NCBI RefSeq assembly: GCF_014698935.1
Contig: NZ_JACVMN010000001.1
Location: 1,426,001 to 1,490,000 of the forward strand
DNA from: Flagellimonas sp. S3867
GTDB taxonomy: Bacteria > Bacteroidota > Bacteroidia > Flavobacteriales > Flavobacteriaceae
DNA length: 64,000 nt
Reading direction: 5' to 3'
In this document: positions 9,096 through 17,898 of the stretch, one piece after another
Numbering within the stretch: position 1 is the stretch's first letter
How the letters are laid out: the number at the start of each line of letters is the position of its first letter
The notes under the pieces: generated by a model
What the model saw: only the letters and a program-made list of their open reading frames with translations
Told to the model about the DNA's origin: nothing
Database searches by the model: none
Program-made: the position numbers and the translations under genes

Positions 9096-11141
9096 ATGAA
9101 AAAGTCCCAAATCCTTTTATCTATCATTTGTATTCTTATGCTTTTATTACACACTGCGTGTGTTAAAGACAGTCTTGATGGCCCAATTCCCGACCCAGAT
9201 ACTGATGGTGGAACACCAGACCCAGAAGTTCCCATTGATGAATTGGAAATCACAGAATTGAAAATTCCATCTGGATTTGAATTCAAAACCGAAAAAGAGG
9301 TGCAACTTATCATTAATGATAATACCTCGGGCGTTAAGTACGATGTCTATGCATACAATGACCAAGTGCTTACTGGCGAGCAAATATCCTATTTAAATGA
9401 AGAGAATGAAGAAGAAACCGGAGTTGAAATTTCGGTAGACAATTTGAACCACTTAATTCTTAGCGGGATGCCCTCCGGTGGTAAGATTGAGCATACGTTC
9501 GTGGTTCCGGAATATTTTGAAAAGCTCTATATAAGACGAAAAGAAGGTTTTACGTATACATCCGCTGTGGTAAACATTACTGGTACGGTTGTAACCTATA
9601 ATCATTCCTCCCAAAGTGGAAAAGGAGCCTCATCGGCCAAACCGATGGTAGAAGATTATTTGTATTGCGTTAACGGATCTGGTGAAATGTTCCAAATTGA
9701 CCCACTTACAGGTGGCTATACATTTATAAGTGATATGCCCATGGGTAGTTGGACTGCTGCAATAGATCAAGAAAACAAAGTTTTATATTCCATTGGAAGG
9801 TCTAAACCCAATCCCTTGATGAAATATGATATGGTAAATGACAGCTGGACAACAGTTGGGAACTTGAATATTGGAGGTCCGCGATTGGATTACAATGCAA
9901 ATGATGGCCTATTATACTTTTCAACAGGCTCAAGACTCTATACAATTGACCCTCAAAATGCAAATATTCTATCCAATTGGGACATTATCGGGCTACATAA
10001 AAAGAATGGCGGTGATTTGGCCTTTGCTGAGGACGGCACTATTTTTCTATGCTCATTCTCCGGGTTATATCGTCTAGATTTAAATGCTAACGGGGATTAC
10101 GATGCCACACGAATAAGTGGAGAAGATCTACCTTTTGAGCCCACTTCCATGACTTTTGATTCCAACCAAGAATTATGGTTGGCCAACAATGGAGGAAGTA
10201 GCAACCTAATTGTTATGGATACCCAAACAGGAGGATGGGAATATCGTTATGGTCCCAACTCCACCTCTGGGGTTTCGTTTAACAGAACAATAAATGACCT
10301 TACTACTTTCAGGGTTTTTGACGAAGTTACCGTTGACCCAGATACCGATGGGGACGGAATCACCGACAGCAATGATGCTTTCCCTGAAGAAGCGGATAAG
10401 GCTTTTGAACAATTTACGCCAAGTAAATATGGATGGGGTACAGTAGCGTTTGAAGACCTTTGGCCTTTTTTAGGAGACTATGATTTTAACGACACTACGG
10501 TGAACTACAGATTTGTGGCCATTTTAAATGCAGATAATATGGCCGTACAATTGGATATCCATTTTGAAGTAACCTCGGACGGAGCTGCATTGATCAATGC
10601 TTTTGGCATCGAGCTTGAAAGTATATCGCCTAGTTTGGTCGAGTCTGTAACCGGTACGGTTTTGACCGAAGGCTACATAAACGTCGCGGCTAATGGATTG
10701 GAACAGGGACAAAATAGAGCTGTGGTCATATTGTTCGATAATAATGAAACCATGCTTAACGTACCAACAACTGTCTCCATTAAATTTACAACACCGATTA
10801 CAACTGCACAGCTAGGAATTGCACCATTTAATCCATTTTTGATTGTTGCCAAAGACAGAACTAGGGAAATTCACTTGCCCAACAGGTTTAGAACAACCTT
10901 AGGAGTGAACGATACATCAGTGGAAGGTGTGAACCAAGATATAGATGGAAATTATCAAACAGATTCCGGCTTACCGTGGGCCATTAATATTGTCCATAAT
11001 TTTAAGCCTCCTAAAGAAAGCACACCCATTAATCAAGCATACAATTTTTTCAATCAGTGGGCCACTTCCGGTGGAAACTCATATCAGGATTGGTACAAAG
11101 ATTCTACAGGTTATAGAAACGAATCTGAACTTAAGGACTAG
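9096..11141 (+). CDS. LruC-domain surface lipoprotein
   Basis: A 681-residue lipoprotein (lipobox HTAC, Cys22). After an acidic Pro/Asp-rich linker (about 28-50) comes a beta region, then a propeller-like section (about 190-405) with repeated Y-x-I/F-D-P-x-T and W-type strands. A calcium-binding D-x-D-x-D-G-x-x-D loop follows at about 414-425, and then the LruC (DUF4842) domain from about 445 to the end, marked by D-Y-D-F-N-D-T-T-V-N-Y. LruC proteins are cell-surface lipoproteins of unknown function in Bacteroidota and Leptospira. The gene is monocistronic: a long gap with palindromes upstream and a terminator downstream. Confidence 0.85.
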   Translation: MKKSQILLSIICILMLLLHTACVKDSLDGPIPDPDTDGGTPDPEVPIDELEITELKIPSGFEFKTEKEVQLIINDNTSGVKYDVYAYNDQVLTGEQISYLNEENEEETGVEISVDNLNHLILSGMPSGGKIEHTFVVPEYFEKLYIRRKEGFTYTSAVVNITGTVVTYNHSSQSGKGASSAKPMVEDYLYCVNGSGEMFQIDPLTGGYTFISDMPMGSWTAAIDQENKVLYSIGRSKPNPLMKYDMVNDSWTTVGNLNIGGPRLDYNANDGLLYFSTGSRLYTIDPQNANILSNWDIIGLHKKNGGDLAFAEDGTIFLCSFSGLYRLDLNANGDYDATRISGEDLPFEPTSMTFDSNQELWLANNGGSSNLIVMDTQTGGWEYRYGPNSTSGVSFNRTINDLTTFRVFDEVTVDPDTDGDGITDSNDAFPEEADKAFEQFTPSKYGWGTVAFEDLWPFLGDYDFNDTTVNYRFVAILNADNMAVQLDIHFEVTSDGAALINAFGIELESISPSLVESVTGTVLTEGYINVAANGLEQGQNRAVVILFDNNETMLNVPTTVSIKFTTPITTAQLGIAPFNPFLIVAKDRTREIHLPNRFRTTLGVNDTSVEGVNQDIDGNYQTDSGLPWAINIVHNFKPPKESTPINQAYNFFNQWATSGGNSYQDWYKDSTGYRNESELKD

Positions 11142-11163
11142 AACTTAGCCCTATACGAAAACA

Positions 11164-11190
11164 AAAAACGCCCCAAATTGGGGCGTTTTT
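11164..11190. terminator. Bidirectional terminator between LruC gene and rpsT
   Basis: AAAAACGCCCC, loop AAATT, GGGGCGTTTTT. Symmetric A/T tracts serve both converging genes. Confidence 0.9.
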
Positions 11191-11211
11191 AATTTTATTA
11201 AAGGTAGGTGC

Positions 11212-11463
11212 TTACATTCCAGCAACTCCGCTCATCAACTTGCTTTTTAAGTTGGCGGCTTTATTGTTATGGATAATATTTCGCTTGGCAAGCTTATCGA
11301 TCATTCCAACAACGGTTGGCAACAATGCTTCTGCAGCTTTCTTATCCTCTTCGTTACGCAATTTTTTGATTGCATTACGAACGGTTTTGTGCTGGTATCT
11401 GTTACGTAGACGTACCGCTTCGTTTCTTCTGATTCTCTTTAATGCTGACTTATGGTTTGCCAT
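11212..11463 (-). CDS. rpsT: 30S ribosomal protein S20
   Basis: An 83-residue basic protein that binds 16S rRNA early in small-subunit assembly. The start [16 protein letters not shown] and the C-terminal KAANLKSKL block are diagnostic, and the length is normal. It is transcribed away from the two tRNA-Glu genes, which lie upstream on the same strand, so all three could share a transcript. It ends at the bidirectional terminator at 11164-11190. Confidence 0.97.
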   Translation of the reverse strand: MANHKSALKRIRRNEAVRLRNRYQHKTVRNAIKKLRNEEDKKAAEALLPTVVGMIDKLAKRNIIHNNKAANLKSKLMSGVAGM

Positions 11464-11549
11464 TATATTTATTTAAAATGGATAATGAAAACGGAAAACT
11501 GGAACTCCCATTTTTCACTTTTCAATTATAATTTACAATTCTTCTTTTG

Positions 11550-11621
11550 TAGCCCGTAGGGGAATCGAACCCCTGTTACCAGGATGAAAACCTGGCGTCC
11601 TAACCCCTAGACGAACGGGCC
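11550..11621 (-). tRNA. tRNA-Glu (anticodon UUC)
   Basis: 72 bases on the minus strand. Acceptor stem GGCCCGT pairs with ACGGGCT (one G-U pair at the end). The anticodon arm CCAGG-TTTTCAT-CCTGG gives anticodon UUC, and the T arm contains GGTTCGATTCC. CCA is not encoded. It is identical to the copy 71 bp further upstream. Confidence 0.97.
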
Positions 11622-11642
11622 ATTTCAAGCTTAAAGTTAAAC

Positions 11643-11674
11643 GTACAAAGTAAAATCCATTTTTAACTTTGTAC
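11643..11674. repeat. Inverted repeat in the tRNA-Glu spacer
   Basis: GTACAAAGT (11643-11651) and ACTTTGTAC (11666-11674) form a 9-bp stem that continues into A4/T5 tracts. A related GTACTTTGTA follows at the border of the second tRNA. It could fold in the tandem tRNA precursor. Confidence 0.6.
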
Positions 11675-11692
11675 CTCTAACCTGGTACTTTG

Positions 11693-11764
11693 TAGCCCGT
11701 AGGGGAATCGAACCCCTGTTACCAGGATGAAAACCTGGCGTCCTAACCCCTAGACGAACGGGCC
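11693..11764 (-). tRNA. tRNA-Glu (anticodon UUC), second copy
   Basis: Base-for-base identical to the copy at 11550-11621: same acceptor stem, UUC anticodon in a TTTTCAT loop, and T arm. As the proS-proximal copy it would be transcribed first in a tandem precursor. The 71-bp spacer contains an inverted repeat. Confidence 0.97.
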
Positions 11765-11841
11765 ATAAGGTTGCATAATTGCGGATGCAAAAATACAACT
11801 ATTTTTAAGTCTTGCAACAGTTAGTAAAAATTTTTAACCGC

Positions 11842-13317
11842 TTAATATGCCTTTGCAAACAGTACCCTTTGAACGGAAGGGTTGCCCGTGACCATGCAGC
11901 TCCCATCTTCTTTCTCACCATAAAAAGGAATGCATCTAATGGTCGCCTTGGTCTCTGTTTTGATCTTATCCTCAGTTTCAGAAGTTCCGTCCCAATGGGC
12001 AGAAACAAATCCACCTTTTTCTTCAATTACTTTTTTAAATTCATCATATGAATCTACTTCGGTAATATGAGCTTCACGATAATCCAGGGCCTTCTTATAG
12101 ATATTCTTCTGAATCTCTTCTAGCAAAGAGGTGATCTTAGCCACAATATCATCCGCTTTCACCGATTCTTTTTGCAAGGTATCTCTTCGGGCAACTTCAA
12201 ACGTCTCATTTTCCAAGTCACGTTGACCTACTGCTAAACGCACTGGAACTCCTTTCAGCTCATATTCGTTGAACTTAAACCCTGGCTTGTGGGTATCTCG
12301 TTTGTCAAATTTTACCGAAATTCCTTTAGAGCGAAGTTCCTTCACCAAAGGCTCTACTTTCTCCGAAATGGCATCCAATTGGTCTATACCTTTATATATA
12401 GGAACAATCACCACTTGAATAGGCGCCAATTTAGGAGGAAGCACCAAACCATTGTCATCACTATGGGTCATGACCAATGCTCCCATTAACCTTGTCGAAA
12501 CTCCCCATGAAGTTGCCCACACATGCTCTTGTTTTCCTTCCTTGGTGGCAAATTTTACATCAAACGCCTTGGCAAAGTTCTGTCCCAAAAAGTGAGAAGT
12601 CCCTGCTTGCAATGCTTTTCCATCTTGCATTAAAGCCTCTATGCAATAGGTCTCCTCGGCACCGGCAAAACGTTCGCTTTCAGTTTTGGTACCCTTAATT
12701 ACGGGAACAGCCATGTGATTTTCTGCAAAATCAGCATAAACGTGCATCATTTGTTCAGCTTCTTCCAGTGCTTCTTCTTTTGTGGCATGTGCGGTATGTC
12801 CTTCTTGCCATAAAAACTCAGCTGTACGTAAAAACAAGCGTGTACGCATTTCCCAACGCACCACATTGGCCCATTGGTTGATCAATAGGGGTAGATCACG
12901 ATAGGATTGTATCCATTTTCTATAGGTATCCCAAATAATGGTCTCAGAAGTTGGTCTAACAATTAGCTCCTCCTCTAATTTGGCATCCTCATCCACGATA
13001 ATACCACTTCCATCCTCCGCATTTTTCAATCGATAATGGGTCACTACCGCGCATTCTTTGGCAAATCCTTCAACATGACTAGCCTCCTTGCTCAAGTAGG
13101 ATTTCGGAATAAACAGCGGGAAATACGCATTTTCATGCCCAGTCTCTTTGAACATCTTATCCAACTGGGCCTGCATCTTTTCCCAAATTGCAAATCCATA
13201 CGGTTTAATAACCATGCAGCCCCTGACACCAGAGTTCTCCGCTAAATCAGCCTTTACCACAAGTTCATTATACCATTTGGAATAATCCTCGCTTCGACTT
13301 GTTAATTTTTTACCCAT
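11842..13317 (-). CDS. proS: Prolyl-tRNA synthetase, archaeal/eukaryotic type (no editing insert)
   Basis: Class II synthetase that charges tRNA-Pro with proline. The 491-residue length and opening [18 protein letters not shown] are those of the short ProS type 3, which lacks the central YbaK-like editing domain of the E. coli enzyme. Class II motif 2 (around [20 protein letters not shown]) and the anticodon-binding domain (about 280-390, [12 protein letters not shown]) are visible, followed by the C-terminal zinc-type extension ending in Tyr. The start is divergent from the Arg/Ser-rich lipoprotein gene. Confidence 0.96.
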   Translation of the reverse strand: MGKKLTSRSEDYSKWYNELVVKADLAENSGVRGCMVIKPYGFAIWEKMQAQLDKMFKETGHENAYFPLFIPKSYLSKEASHVEGFAKECAVVTHYRLKNAEDGSGIIVDEDAKLEEELIVRPTSETIIWDTYRKWIQSYRDLPLLINQWANVVRWEMRTRLFLRTAEFLWQEGHTAHATKEEALEEAEQMMHVYADFAENHMAVPVIKGTKTESERFAGAEETYCIEALMQDGKALQAGTSHFLGQNFAKAFDVKFATKEGKQEHVWATSWGVSTRLMGALVMTHSDDNGLVLPPKLAPIQVVIVPIYKGIDQLDAISEKVEPLVKELRSKGISVKFDKRDTHKPGFKFNEYELKGVPVRLAVGQRDLENETFEVARRDTLQKESVKADDIVAKITSLLEEIQKNIYKKALDYREAHITEVDSYDEFKKVIEEKGGFVSAHWDGTSETEDKIKTETKATIRCIPFYGEKEDGSCMVTGNPSVQRVLFAKAY

Positions 13318-13412
13318 CTACAGTAGTTTGGCACAAAACTTGTGACTTTATCATCAAAAATAGTTGGGCAAAACTAACTATTTTTAGTATGTTCAACAAT
13401 AAAAATTGCATC

Positions 13413-14747
13413 ATGACAAAGTCTTTACCCCGCCCAAAAACCCAAATCATTGCCGTGTTTGTTATGGCCACTCTCTTATTGGCCTCCTGCGGTTCTTACC
13501 AACAAGCTTCATATTATGATGACGATGGAATTTATTCCAACGGTAATCGTGTTGTTAATGTTGAAAAGAAATCAGCGGAAGGTGTTAGGATTCAACAGCA
13601 GGAAAGTGATCTATATGGAGATTATTTTGGGCAAAAAGCTGATGAGTACAACGAAATTTTGGAAGATGAAATCTTTACCGATATCGACAGTTATAATAGC
13701 GGTGTAGAAAACGACAGTATTCCATTGGGCGAACAGACCAATTATTTTGCAAACAACAATACATATAGCGGAAATCCAGGATGGGGTGATAACCCAACAA
13801 GTGTTTCCATCAATGTTTATGACAACTGGGGATGGGGCGGCTTCGGTTTGGGATGGAACGACCCATGGCTGTGGAATGGCTACGGATGGGGTGGATTTTA
13901 TGGATATGGATGGAACAATCCTTGGAGATGGAACCGTTGGGGTTATGCAGGCTACGGATATGGTTGGGGTGGTTACCCTTACTGGGGTTATGCTGGAGTT
14001 GGTTTCGGATGGGGTGGATATTACGGAAATCGCTGGGGCCGTCCTTACAACAGAGGTTATTCATACAACCGTGGCAGAAGAGGATACGCAAGTTCCGTTC
14101 GGGGGACCTCATTAAGGGGAAGATCTAACCTAGCTTCAAGAACAAGAGGAAATTCCTCACGATATAGAGCTAGTGGTCGTTCCAATGCCAGTCGTACTTC
14201 ATCTGCAGCCAGAAGCACAAGGTCTTACCGAAGTGGAACAACAGCAAGAAGAGCAGTTGGTGCCGATGCCATTGCAAGAAACAGAAATTACCGCTCTAGC
14301 AGAAGCACCCGTACCACACCTAATTATAGAGGTTCTAGAACTGGTCGTTCTTATGGCACTTCACCATCCACTAGAAGTAGTGGAACTTACAGAAGAGGTG
14401 CAACTTCAGGACGGAGTTCAACCATTTATCGTACGCCGGGGAGAAGCTCAAGAAATTACCAATCTTCTGGTCGAACTGCACCAAGAAGCAGCAATTACAG
14501 AAGATCTACCAGCCCAAGAAGTTCAGGCAATTATAGAAGTGGATCTAGCGGAAGAAGTTATAGAAGTTCTGGTAGTAGTTCTAGAAGTTATCGAAGCTCG
14601 GGCAGTAGCCGAAGTAGTGGCAGAAACTTCAGTAGAAGTTCCGGTGGAAGCAGAAGCTCAGGGGCAGTGCGCTCATCATCAAGAAGTAGCAGCAGCAGAA
14701 GCTCAGGAGCATCGCGTTCATCATCAAGAAGTAGCCGTAGACAATAA
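13413..14747 (+). CDS. Lipoprotein with Trp/Gly/Tyr-rich segment and Arg/Ser-rich tail
   Basis: Starting at ATG 13413 gives 444 residues with lipobox LLLASC (Cys26); an in-frame ATG at 13389 is an alternative. Residues ~27-130 are acidic and ordinary. Residues ~139-215 are almost only Gly, Trp, Tyr, Asn, Phe and Pro in short G-W-G-G and G-Y-G-W units. Residues ~216-444 are mainly Arg and Ser with scattered Tyr, Gly and Thr (units such as YRSSG and SSRSSG), a very basic low-complexity tail ending SSRSSRRQ. No enzymatic motif is seen. Similar proteins are found beside proS and a FadL-like porin in related genomes, from memory. A role in binding polyanions or matrix is inference. Confidence 0.75.
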   Translation: MTKSLPRPKTQIIAVFVMATLLLASCGSYQQASYYDDDGIYSNGNRVVNVEKKSAEGVRIQQQESDLYGDYFGQKADEYNEILEDEIFTDIDSYNSGVENDSIPLGEQTNYFANNNTYSGNPGWGDNPTSVSINVYDNWGWGGFGLGWNDPWLWNGYGWGGFYGYGWNNPWRWNRWGYAGYGYGWGGYPYWGYAGVGFGWGGYYGNRWGRPYNRGYSYNRGRRGYASSVRGTSLRGRSNLASRTRGNSSRYRASGRSNASRTSSAARSTRSYRSGTTARRAVGADAIARNRNYRSSRSTRTTPNYRGSRTGRSYGTSPSTRSSGTYRRGATSGRSSTIYRTPGRSSRNYQSSGRTAPRSSNYRRSTSPRSSGNYRSGSSGRSYRSSGSSSRSYRSSGSSRSSGRNFSRSSGGSRSSGAVRSSSRSSSSRSSGASRSSSRSSRRQ

Positions 14748-14787
14748 CATTTCACACTGTTTTATTTAAAAAACTAAATCACTCAAA

Positions 14788-16287
14788 ATGAAAAGGATTT
14801 CAACTTTCATCATGGTGTTGGTATGCGCTTTTGCAAGTGCCCAAAACATTAATGATGTATTGCGATACAGTCAAGAAAACATTATTGGAACCGCAAGATT
14901 CCAGGCAATGGGAGGCGCTTTCGGGGCACTTGGTGGCGATTTGTCGTCTTTAAACGTAAACCCGGCCGGTTCTGCCGTTTTCAATTTTAGTCAGTTTACT
15001 ATTTCAGGTTCCAACTACAATCGGGACAATGATGCCTTGTTCGGCAATAGCTTTAGAAATAGCGACACCAACAGCACCGAACTGAATCAGGTAGGTGGGG
15101 TTTTTGTATTCAAATCGACGGACAACCCATGGAAAAAACTGGCACTTTCTTTCAATTATGACCTTGCGCGAAATTTTGACAATGAATTTGCCGTTGCCGG
15201 TAACACAACTCAGGGCATAGACAATTATTTTTTAAATTTTGCCGATGGAGAAACCCTTGGTAATTTGAGGGTCCAACAAGGCGAGAACATTGAAGATGCC
15301 TATCTAAATATTGGCTCTGACCTTGGTTTTGGAGCTCAACAAGCATTTTTAGGTTTTCAAGCAGGAATTATCGAGCCAACAGATGATGTTGATGCCAACA
15401 CCGCTTATTTTTCCAATGCCGAATACACCAGTGTAAACCAAAGATATATTCAAAGCACTTCAGGATACAACAGCAAGTTCACTGTGAACGTAGCCGGACA
15501 ATATCAAGAAAATCTTTATTTAGGAGCTTCGCTTAACTTCCATTCTGTGTTATATGATAGGTTGACCCTATTGGATGAAGACGGTTACGATGTGAGTTCA
15601 CCTGTGCAATCCACAACATTTGATAATTTTTTACACACTGAGGGGTATGGATTTTCATTCAGTTTAGGTGGAATAGCCAAATTGAACGACAATATTCGGG
15701 TTGGTGGTAGCTATCAATCCCCAACTTGGTATGAATTGACCGATGATGTGTCTCAACGAATTAATTCAACCTTGGCAGTATCGGATATTAATTTTATCAA
15801 CTTTAGCATTGTAAATCTCTTTGAGGAATACCGCATAAAGGTTCCGGCCAAACTTACTGGTAGTGTAGCTGTTGTTTTTGGCAAAGATGGATTGTTGAGC
15901 TTTGATTATGGCCATCAAGATATGTCAGAAGCTGAATTACGCCCTACAACCGACCCTAATTTCACTTCAGAAAACGATTTTATAGCCAGTCAATTGGGCG
16001 TTGTGAATACGTACAGATTAGGTGGAGAACTTCGTATTGAAGAAGTAAGTTTGAGAGGTGGCTACAGATATGAGCAAAGTCCTTATGAAAATGGAGATAT
16101 TATCGGTGACCTTAACGGATATTCTGGAGGTATCGGATATAATTTTGGAGGAAGCAGATTGGATTTGGCTTTCAGCAGAACAGAACAAGATGTAAATACC
16201 TTGTTGTTCGATTCAGGTATAAACAGTACTGCAATGATAAACCATATCAATACCAATATTACCTTAGGATATACCTTAAAATTTTAA
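14788..16287 (+). CDS. FadL/OmpP1-family outer membrane porin-like protein
   Basis: A 499-residue outer-membrane barrel with a cleaved signal peptide (residues 1-19, ending ASAQ). The N-terminal block G-T-A-R-F-Q-A-M-G-G-A-F-G-A-L-G-G-D and the N-P-A-G motif are the FadL/OmpP1 hatch signature. Alternating aromatic beta strands fill the rest, and the last residues TLGYTLKF end in Phe as barrel proteins do. The family imports hydrophobic compounds through a lateral opening; the cargo here is unknown. It follows the Arg/Ser-rich lipoprotein gene by 40 bp, so they are probably co-transcribed, and is followed by a terminator. Confidence 0.85.
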   Translation: MKRISTFIMVLVCAFASAQNINDVLRYSQENIIGTARFQAMGGAFGALGGDLSSLNVNPAGSAVFNFSQFTISGSNYNRDNDALFGNSFRNSDTNSTELNQVGGVFVFKSTDNPWKKLALSFNYDLARNFDNEFAVAGNTTQGIDNYFLNFADGETLGNLRVQQGENIEDAYLNIGSDLGFGAQQAFLGFQAGIIEPTDDVDANTAYFSNAEYTSVNQRYIQSTSGYNSKFTVNVAGQYQENLYLGASLNFHSVLYDRLTLLDEDGYDVSSPVQSTTFDNFLHTEGYGFSFSLGGIAKLNDNIRVGGSYQSPTWYELTDDVSQRINSTLAVSDINFINFSIVNLFEEYRIKVPAKLTGSVAVVFGKDGLLSFDYGHQDMSEAELRPTTDPNFTSENDFIASQLGVVNTYRLGGELRIEEVSLRGGYRYEQSPYENGDIIGDLNGYSGGIGYNFGGSRLDLAFSRTEQDVNTLLFDSGINSTAMINHINTNITLGYTLKF

Positions 16288-16306
16288 GCTTAGATAATTT
16301 AGTGTG

Positions 16307-16337
16307 AAAGGGCCGGATTTATTCCGGTCTTTTTTTT
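16307..16337 (+). terminator. Intrinsic terminator after the FadL-like gene
   Basis: AAAGGGCCGGA, short AT loop, TCCGGTCTTT and a run of eight T. It contains one G-U pair. It touches the stop codon of the converging T9SS cargo gene. Confidence 0.85.
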
Positions 16338-16338
16338 A

Positions 16339-17787
16339 TTATCGAACCAAAGAAAAGTGACGTCTTACAGATCGCGCTACAAAAACCCCATTGTCATCCC
16401 GTTCATAATCCAATCGGAACCAATAATCGGAAGAAGGTAACGCTCTTCCATTGAATGTACCATCCCAACCAAGGGTAGAGCCGTCCAATTGTTTTAACAT
16501 CTTACCATAACGATCAAAAATGAAAACTGCAGGATTGGAGAGTGTCTCTATGCCCAACACATTCCAATTGTCGTGTACACCATCTCCGTTGGGAGTAAAG
16601 AACTTAGGATATCCAACCACAAGAAATTCGATGGGCTCAGTAGTCCCACAACCATTTTTATCATTAATAATTACAGTGTTGATTCCTGGGGGTACATCAA
16701 AAAATTGGGGGTCGTCTTGAAATTCCCCACCGTTTATGGCATATTCATAATCTCCATCGCCCAGTACTTCAATCTCAATGTTGTAGGGATCGGTTTGATC
16801 ACTATTGACCAAATCATCTATGACAGTTACTTGATCTAATTGGGGAATACCGAAAAATGTAATCAGGATATCATCTGTAATTGTAGTAGCAAAAGTAGTT
16901 TCAATAGTCACCCGATATCTACCAGAATTTGGGCTAGTTACCGTTAATTCAGTTTGAGCCGGACCACTTGCCAATACGGTTTCATAGGTTCCATCGTCAT
17001 CCGCATCCAATTCCCAGGTAATATTTGCAATGTTAGGACCTGCCGGTGAATTCAAAGCACTCAAAACAATATCCGGATCACCTTCGCATGCGATAATATC
17101 AAGACCCAAAAATTCATCCCGAAGCGTACAATCCAAAGCAGTATTCTGATCTGCATCGACGGAGGTACCGGTAAATGTCAAGGTAAAAGGTTCTGGGTCA
17201 CCGTTGAAGTTGGTATTGTAATTATTTATAAACAAATAGTAGATCTCGCCTGCGATCACATCTATATATTCATCATAGGTGTTCTGACTACCTACTACAA
17301 ATGGTGCCCCTACTCGGCCATCCACGGGATTAACGCCAATACCAGTAAAATTGGTGTCGTTCACTTCATAATTACAGCGAATGGGTTGTGCTGATCCATT
17401 GCCCACTAGGGTGCAAAAATTTTGTCCCGCTGTTTGGTCAAAGGGTCCATAAAGTGCAAAATCCAATTCAGAAGTGACTATTCCGGCTGGAATGACGGGT
17501 TGAGCTTCAATATCAAAACCGATCTGCCCATCTGTTCCCGCTCTAAAAACATACCAAGAAGTGTTGTTTTCAATATTTGCAGAGGCTACGCTTCCCTTTT
17601 CCAGGCAACCTGATTGCGTGATTACCATTGGATCAAAATCATCAATATCTCCACTTCCATCCGTGGCTGATATAATAGGTGCATCTGCACAAACTGGAAT
17701 TGCTGTCCTACAATCCGCAGAATTTTGGGCGCTTGTTGCAAAAGGTATCAGAAACAAACAACATATAGCGCAAAATAGAGCTCTCAT
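16339..17787 (-). CDS. T9SS type B sorting domain protein (paralogue 1)
   Basis: A 482-residue secreted protein: signal peptide 1-20, an N-terminal module with the pattern A-D-C-R-T-A-I-P-V-C and N-x-S-W-Y-V-F-R, a middle Ig-like region, and a C-terminal gliding-motility-type sorting domain with F-F-T-P-N-G-D-G-V-H-D-N-W, I-F-D-R-Y-G-K, W-D-G-T-F-N-G and Y-W-F-R-L. Type B domains route cargo through the type IX system to the surface or medium. It is downstream of a paralogue with the same architecture (111 bp gap). The carried function is unknown; adhesive or binding roles are typical. Confidence 0.88.
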   Translation of the reverse strand: MRALFCAICCLFLIPFATSAQNSADCRTAIPVCADAPIISATDGSGDIDDFDPMVITQSGCLEKGSVASANIENNTSWYVFRAGTDGQIGFDIEAQPVIPAGIVTSELDFALYGPFDQTAGQNFCTLVGNGSAQPIRCNYEVNDTNFTGIGVNPVDGRVGAPFVVGSQNTYDEYIDVIAGEIYYLFINNYNTNFNGDPEPFTLTFTGTSVDADQNTALDCTLRDEFLGLDIIACEGDPDIVLSALNSPAGPNIANITWELDADDDGTYETVLASGPAQTELTVTSPNSGRYRVTIETTFATTITDDILITFFGIPQLDQVTVIDDLVNSDQTDPYNIEIEVLGDGDYEYAINGGEFQDDPQFFDVPPGINTVIINDKNGCGTTEPIEFLVVGYPKFFTPNGDGVHDNWNVLGIETLSNPAVFIFDRYGKMLKQLDGSTLGWDGTFNGRALPSSDYWFRLDYERDDNGVFVARSVRRHFSLVR

Positions 17788-17898
17788 AGAATTTGGGGCT
17801 AAAGGTTATTCTGTGATAACTTTTATAACTCCCAAAAGACTCCTTTTAGTATTTTTTAACCGAAAAATTATACAGTTAATCGATAAAATACACTTTCA

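Noticed and set aside
13299..13412. TTG start at 13299 for the Arg/Ser-rich lipoprotein
   Set aside because: It would lie inside the divergent proS gene and remove the lipoprotein signal from the N-terminus.
14173..14769. A 198-codon open frame inside the Arg/Ser-rich gene, rich in Glu, Val, Leu and Gln
   Set aside because: It is the shadow of the AGA/AGT/TCA-type codons of the repeat tail in another frame; no signal, domain or own start region.
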